A stretch of 32,770 bases of DNA. Source: a bacterium. Lineage in GTDB: Bacteria > KSB1 > UBA2214. This document shows positions 32,129 through 32,770 of this stretch, in pieces. Below the pieces are notes generated by a model. That model worked only from the letters and a program-made list of their open reading frames with translations. It was not told the DNA's origin and searched no databases. The stretch lies in NCBI GenBank assembly GCA_029560815.1, contig JAKQKF010000136.1, positions 1 to 32,770 on the forward strand, given 5' to 3'. Within the stretch, counting starts at the first letter, position 1. Each line of letters opens with the position of its first letter. The position numbers were made by a program, and so were the translations under genes.

Positions 32129-32498
32129 GGTCCTCGTTGCACCTTTCGCCTAATAGGTTACCTGCGCCTGAACGCTGCAGCTCCCCGCACGGGTCCCCCC
32201 CATCTCCCCGGGAGGAAGGGTTCCCGGCAGGGCAGCTGCTGACTTCACCAAATAGCCGAACAACTATTATGCCAGAATTTGCTGAGGAGGGCGTTCTTTT
32301 TCCCTCTTATTTTTCAAGCAATTACGAGGATGTAATCAGCGGGAAGTGTAAAGGCAGAAAGAGTGGACCGCGAAAATGTCACCCGCGCAGGGGCCGGAAA
32401 AGGATGCTATCGATTATAGCATTGTTTTTATTGTTTTTAGAATCGTTGCTTTAAATGGACATCCCGCAGGGCAAACGTATCTGCTTTGTTACAGCCCA
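32129..32498. other. Intergenic leader region upstream of the receiver gene
   Basis: About 370 bp with no convincing gene. It holds the extended -10 with its dyad (32404-32422), and between that and the receiver ATG a leader of about 275 nt with a small stem (CGGGA ... TCCCG near 32207-32225). Third-base patterns in the plus-strand ORF here do not look coding. I see no riboswitch that I can name; the sequence CAGGGCAAAC at 32467-32476 resembles part of the GEMM motif, but the rest is missing. Confidence 0.5.
32404..32422 (-). promoter_or_regulatory. Extended -10 promoter overlapped by a 7-bp dyad (receiver gene)
   Basis: The minus strand reads TGCTATAAT (32421-32413), a perfect TGn-TATAAT extended -10, with no good -35 box. 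It lies within ATGCTAT-N5-ATAGCAT (32404-32422), a perfect dyad that could be an operator blocking the -10. On the plus strand the same dyad is followed by a T-rich run (TGTTTTTATTGTTTTT), so it might also end plus-strand transcripts, though no plus-strand gene is seen there. Confidence 0.5.
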
Positions 32499-32525
32499 TA
32501 AAAAAAACCCGCCGTTACAGGCGGG
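32499..32525 (-). terminator. Rho-independent terminator of the Fis-type regulator gene
   Basis: On the minus strand, stem CCCGCC, loop TGTAAC, stem GGCGGG, then eight T residues. The stem is perfect with a 6-nt loop and starts 19 nt after the regulator's stop codon. It separates that gene from the receiver gene's promoter. Confidence 0.92.
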
Positions 32526-32544
32526 GTCGAAAAAAATATCCGGA

Positions 32545-32770
32545 TCACTCATCTTCCTTGTCGAGCAAATCCTCTTCCTCCTCCTCGAGGTCATCGGGCA
32601 GCTCCTCTTCCTCCGGTTCGGCGGAGGCAGTGCTGTTGCGCGGCCAGAGGATGCCGTGCGCTTCGATGAGCCGGTAGATGGTCTTGCGGTTCAGACCGGC
32701 CACCTTGGCCACCTTGGCGATGGTTTTATATTTGTCCAGCAGATTCTCGAGGTACTGCTTCTCCCACTGC
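32545..32770 (-). CDS. Fis-type HTH C-terminus of a probable sigma-54-dependent activator (partial, 5' end outside)
   Basis: The last 74 codons are visible; the gene continues beyond the right edge. 'QWEKQYLENLLDKY' and 'TIAKVAKVAGLNRKTIYRLI' followed by 'EAHGI' form the Fis-like HTH found at the C-terminus of NtrC-family enhancer-binding proteins. After the HTH the protein carries an unusual acidic tail of about 25 residues ('EEEELPDDLEEEEEDLL'). The AAA+ and any receiver domain must lie outside the window, so the NtrC-type assignment is inferred from the HTH class. It is followed by a strong terminator. It is a natural candidate for activating the -24/-12 promoter at 31323-31338. Confidence 0.82.
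   Translation of the reverse strand, partial: QWEKQYLENLLDKYKTIAKVAKVAGLNRKTIYRLIEAHGILWPRNSTASAEPEEEELPDDLEEEEEDLLDKEDE

Noticed and set aside
32467..32476. CAGGGCAAAC resembling part of a GEMM (cyclic-di-GMP) riboswitch
   Set aside because: The following conserved GACGCAAAGC and second stem are absent, so the match is partial and probably chance.
1..32770. CRISPR arrays, tRNA or rRNA genes, transposase genes
   Set aside because: None seen; no spaced direct repeats, no cloverleaf sequences and no transposase-like proteins.

Overview
The window is GC-rich and nearly all of it is coding. Every convincing gene lies on the minus strand. Several features point to a Gram-negative member of the FCB (Fibrobacteres-Chlorobi-Bacteroidetes) superphylum, probably an uncultured candidate phylum such as KSB1 or Calditrichota relatives rather than Bacteroidetes proper. 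These are C-terminal 'YPNPFNP'-type FlgD-like / type IX secretion (T9SS) type A-like domains, a PorV/PorQ-type outer-membrane protein, a C25 (gingipain/PorU family) cysteine peptidase, and two proteins with lipoboxes. The taxonomic placement is inference from protein style only.

Read in the direction of transcription (right to left), the window opens with the 3' end of a Fis-type, probably sigma-54-dependent, activator (32545-32770) and its hairpin terminator. A short control region with an extended -10 and an overlapping dyad precedes a stand-alone receiver-domain gene (31721-32128). Next is a roughly 0.5 kb non-coding region holding a 97-bp structured inverted repeat, an AT-rich stretch and a -24/-12 (sigma-54) promoter at 31323-31338. 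From there 22 genes run to the left edge, mostly with overlaps or gaps below 60 bp, and could form one transcription unit of about 31 kb.

That unit has three parts. (1) 31206-25178: three secreted proteins, namely a fibronectin-III protein with a duplicated C-terminal module, a protein with a T9SS-like C-terminal domain, and a large DUF5060/DUF4038 glycoside-hydrolase-like protein. (2) 25141-12886: a Wzx/Wzy exopolysaccharide assembly set, namely Wza-type export lipoprotein, Wzz/GumC-type chain-length protein, XRE regulator, ExeA-like AAA ATPase, degenerate BY-kinase-like protein, Wzy/WaaL-type polymerase, methyltransferase, Wzx flippase, GT2, AlgD-type GDP-mannose 6-dehydrogenase and GT4. 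(3) 12875-6: an Asp-box lipoprotein, a GT-C glycosyltransferase, a solitary histidine-kinase dimerization domain, the C25 peptidase (PorU-like) with a PorV/PorQ-like partner, and three more GT-C glycosyltransferases coupled by 4-nt overlaps.

The most interesting reading is that a uronic-acid-containing, methylated exopolysaccharide pathway is co-encoded with a PorU/PorV-like surface-attachment pair and at least one secreted protein carrying the matching C-terminal domain. This could be a locus that makes a glycan and fixes proteins to it, or processes proteins alongside it. It appears to be controlled by sigma-54 and by unusual signalling parts: a receiver lacking the usual acidic pair, a lone HisKA domain, and a BY-kinase-like protein without the Walker A lysine. 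The coupling is a hypothesis; the gene order and motifs are read directly.
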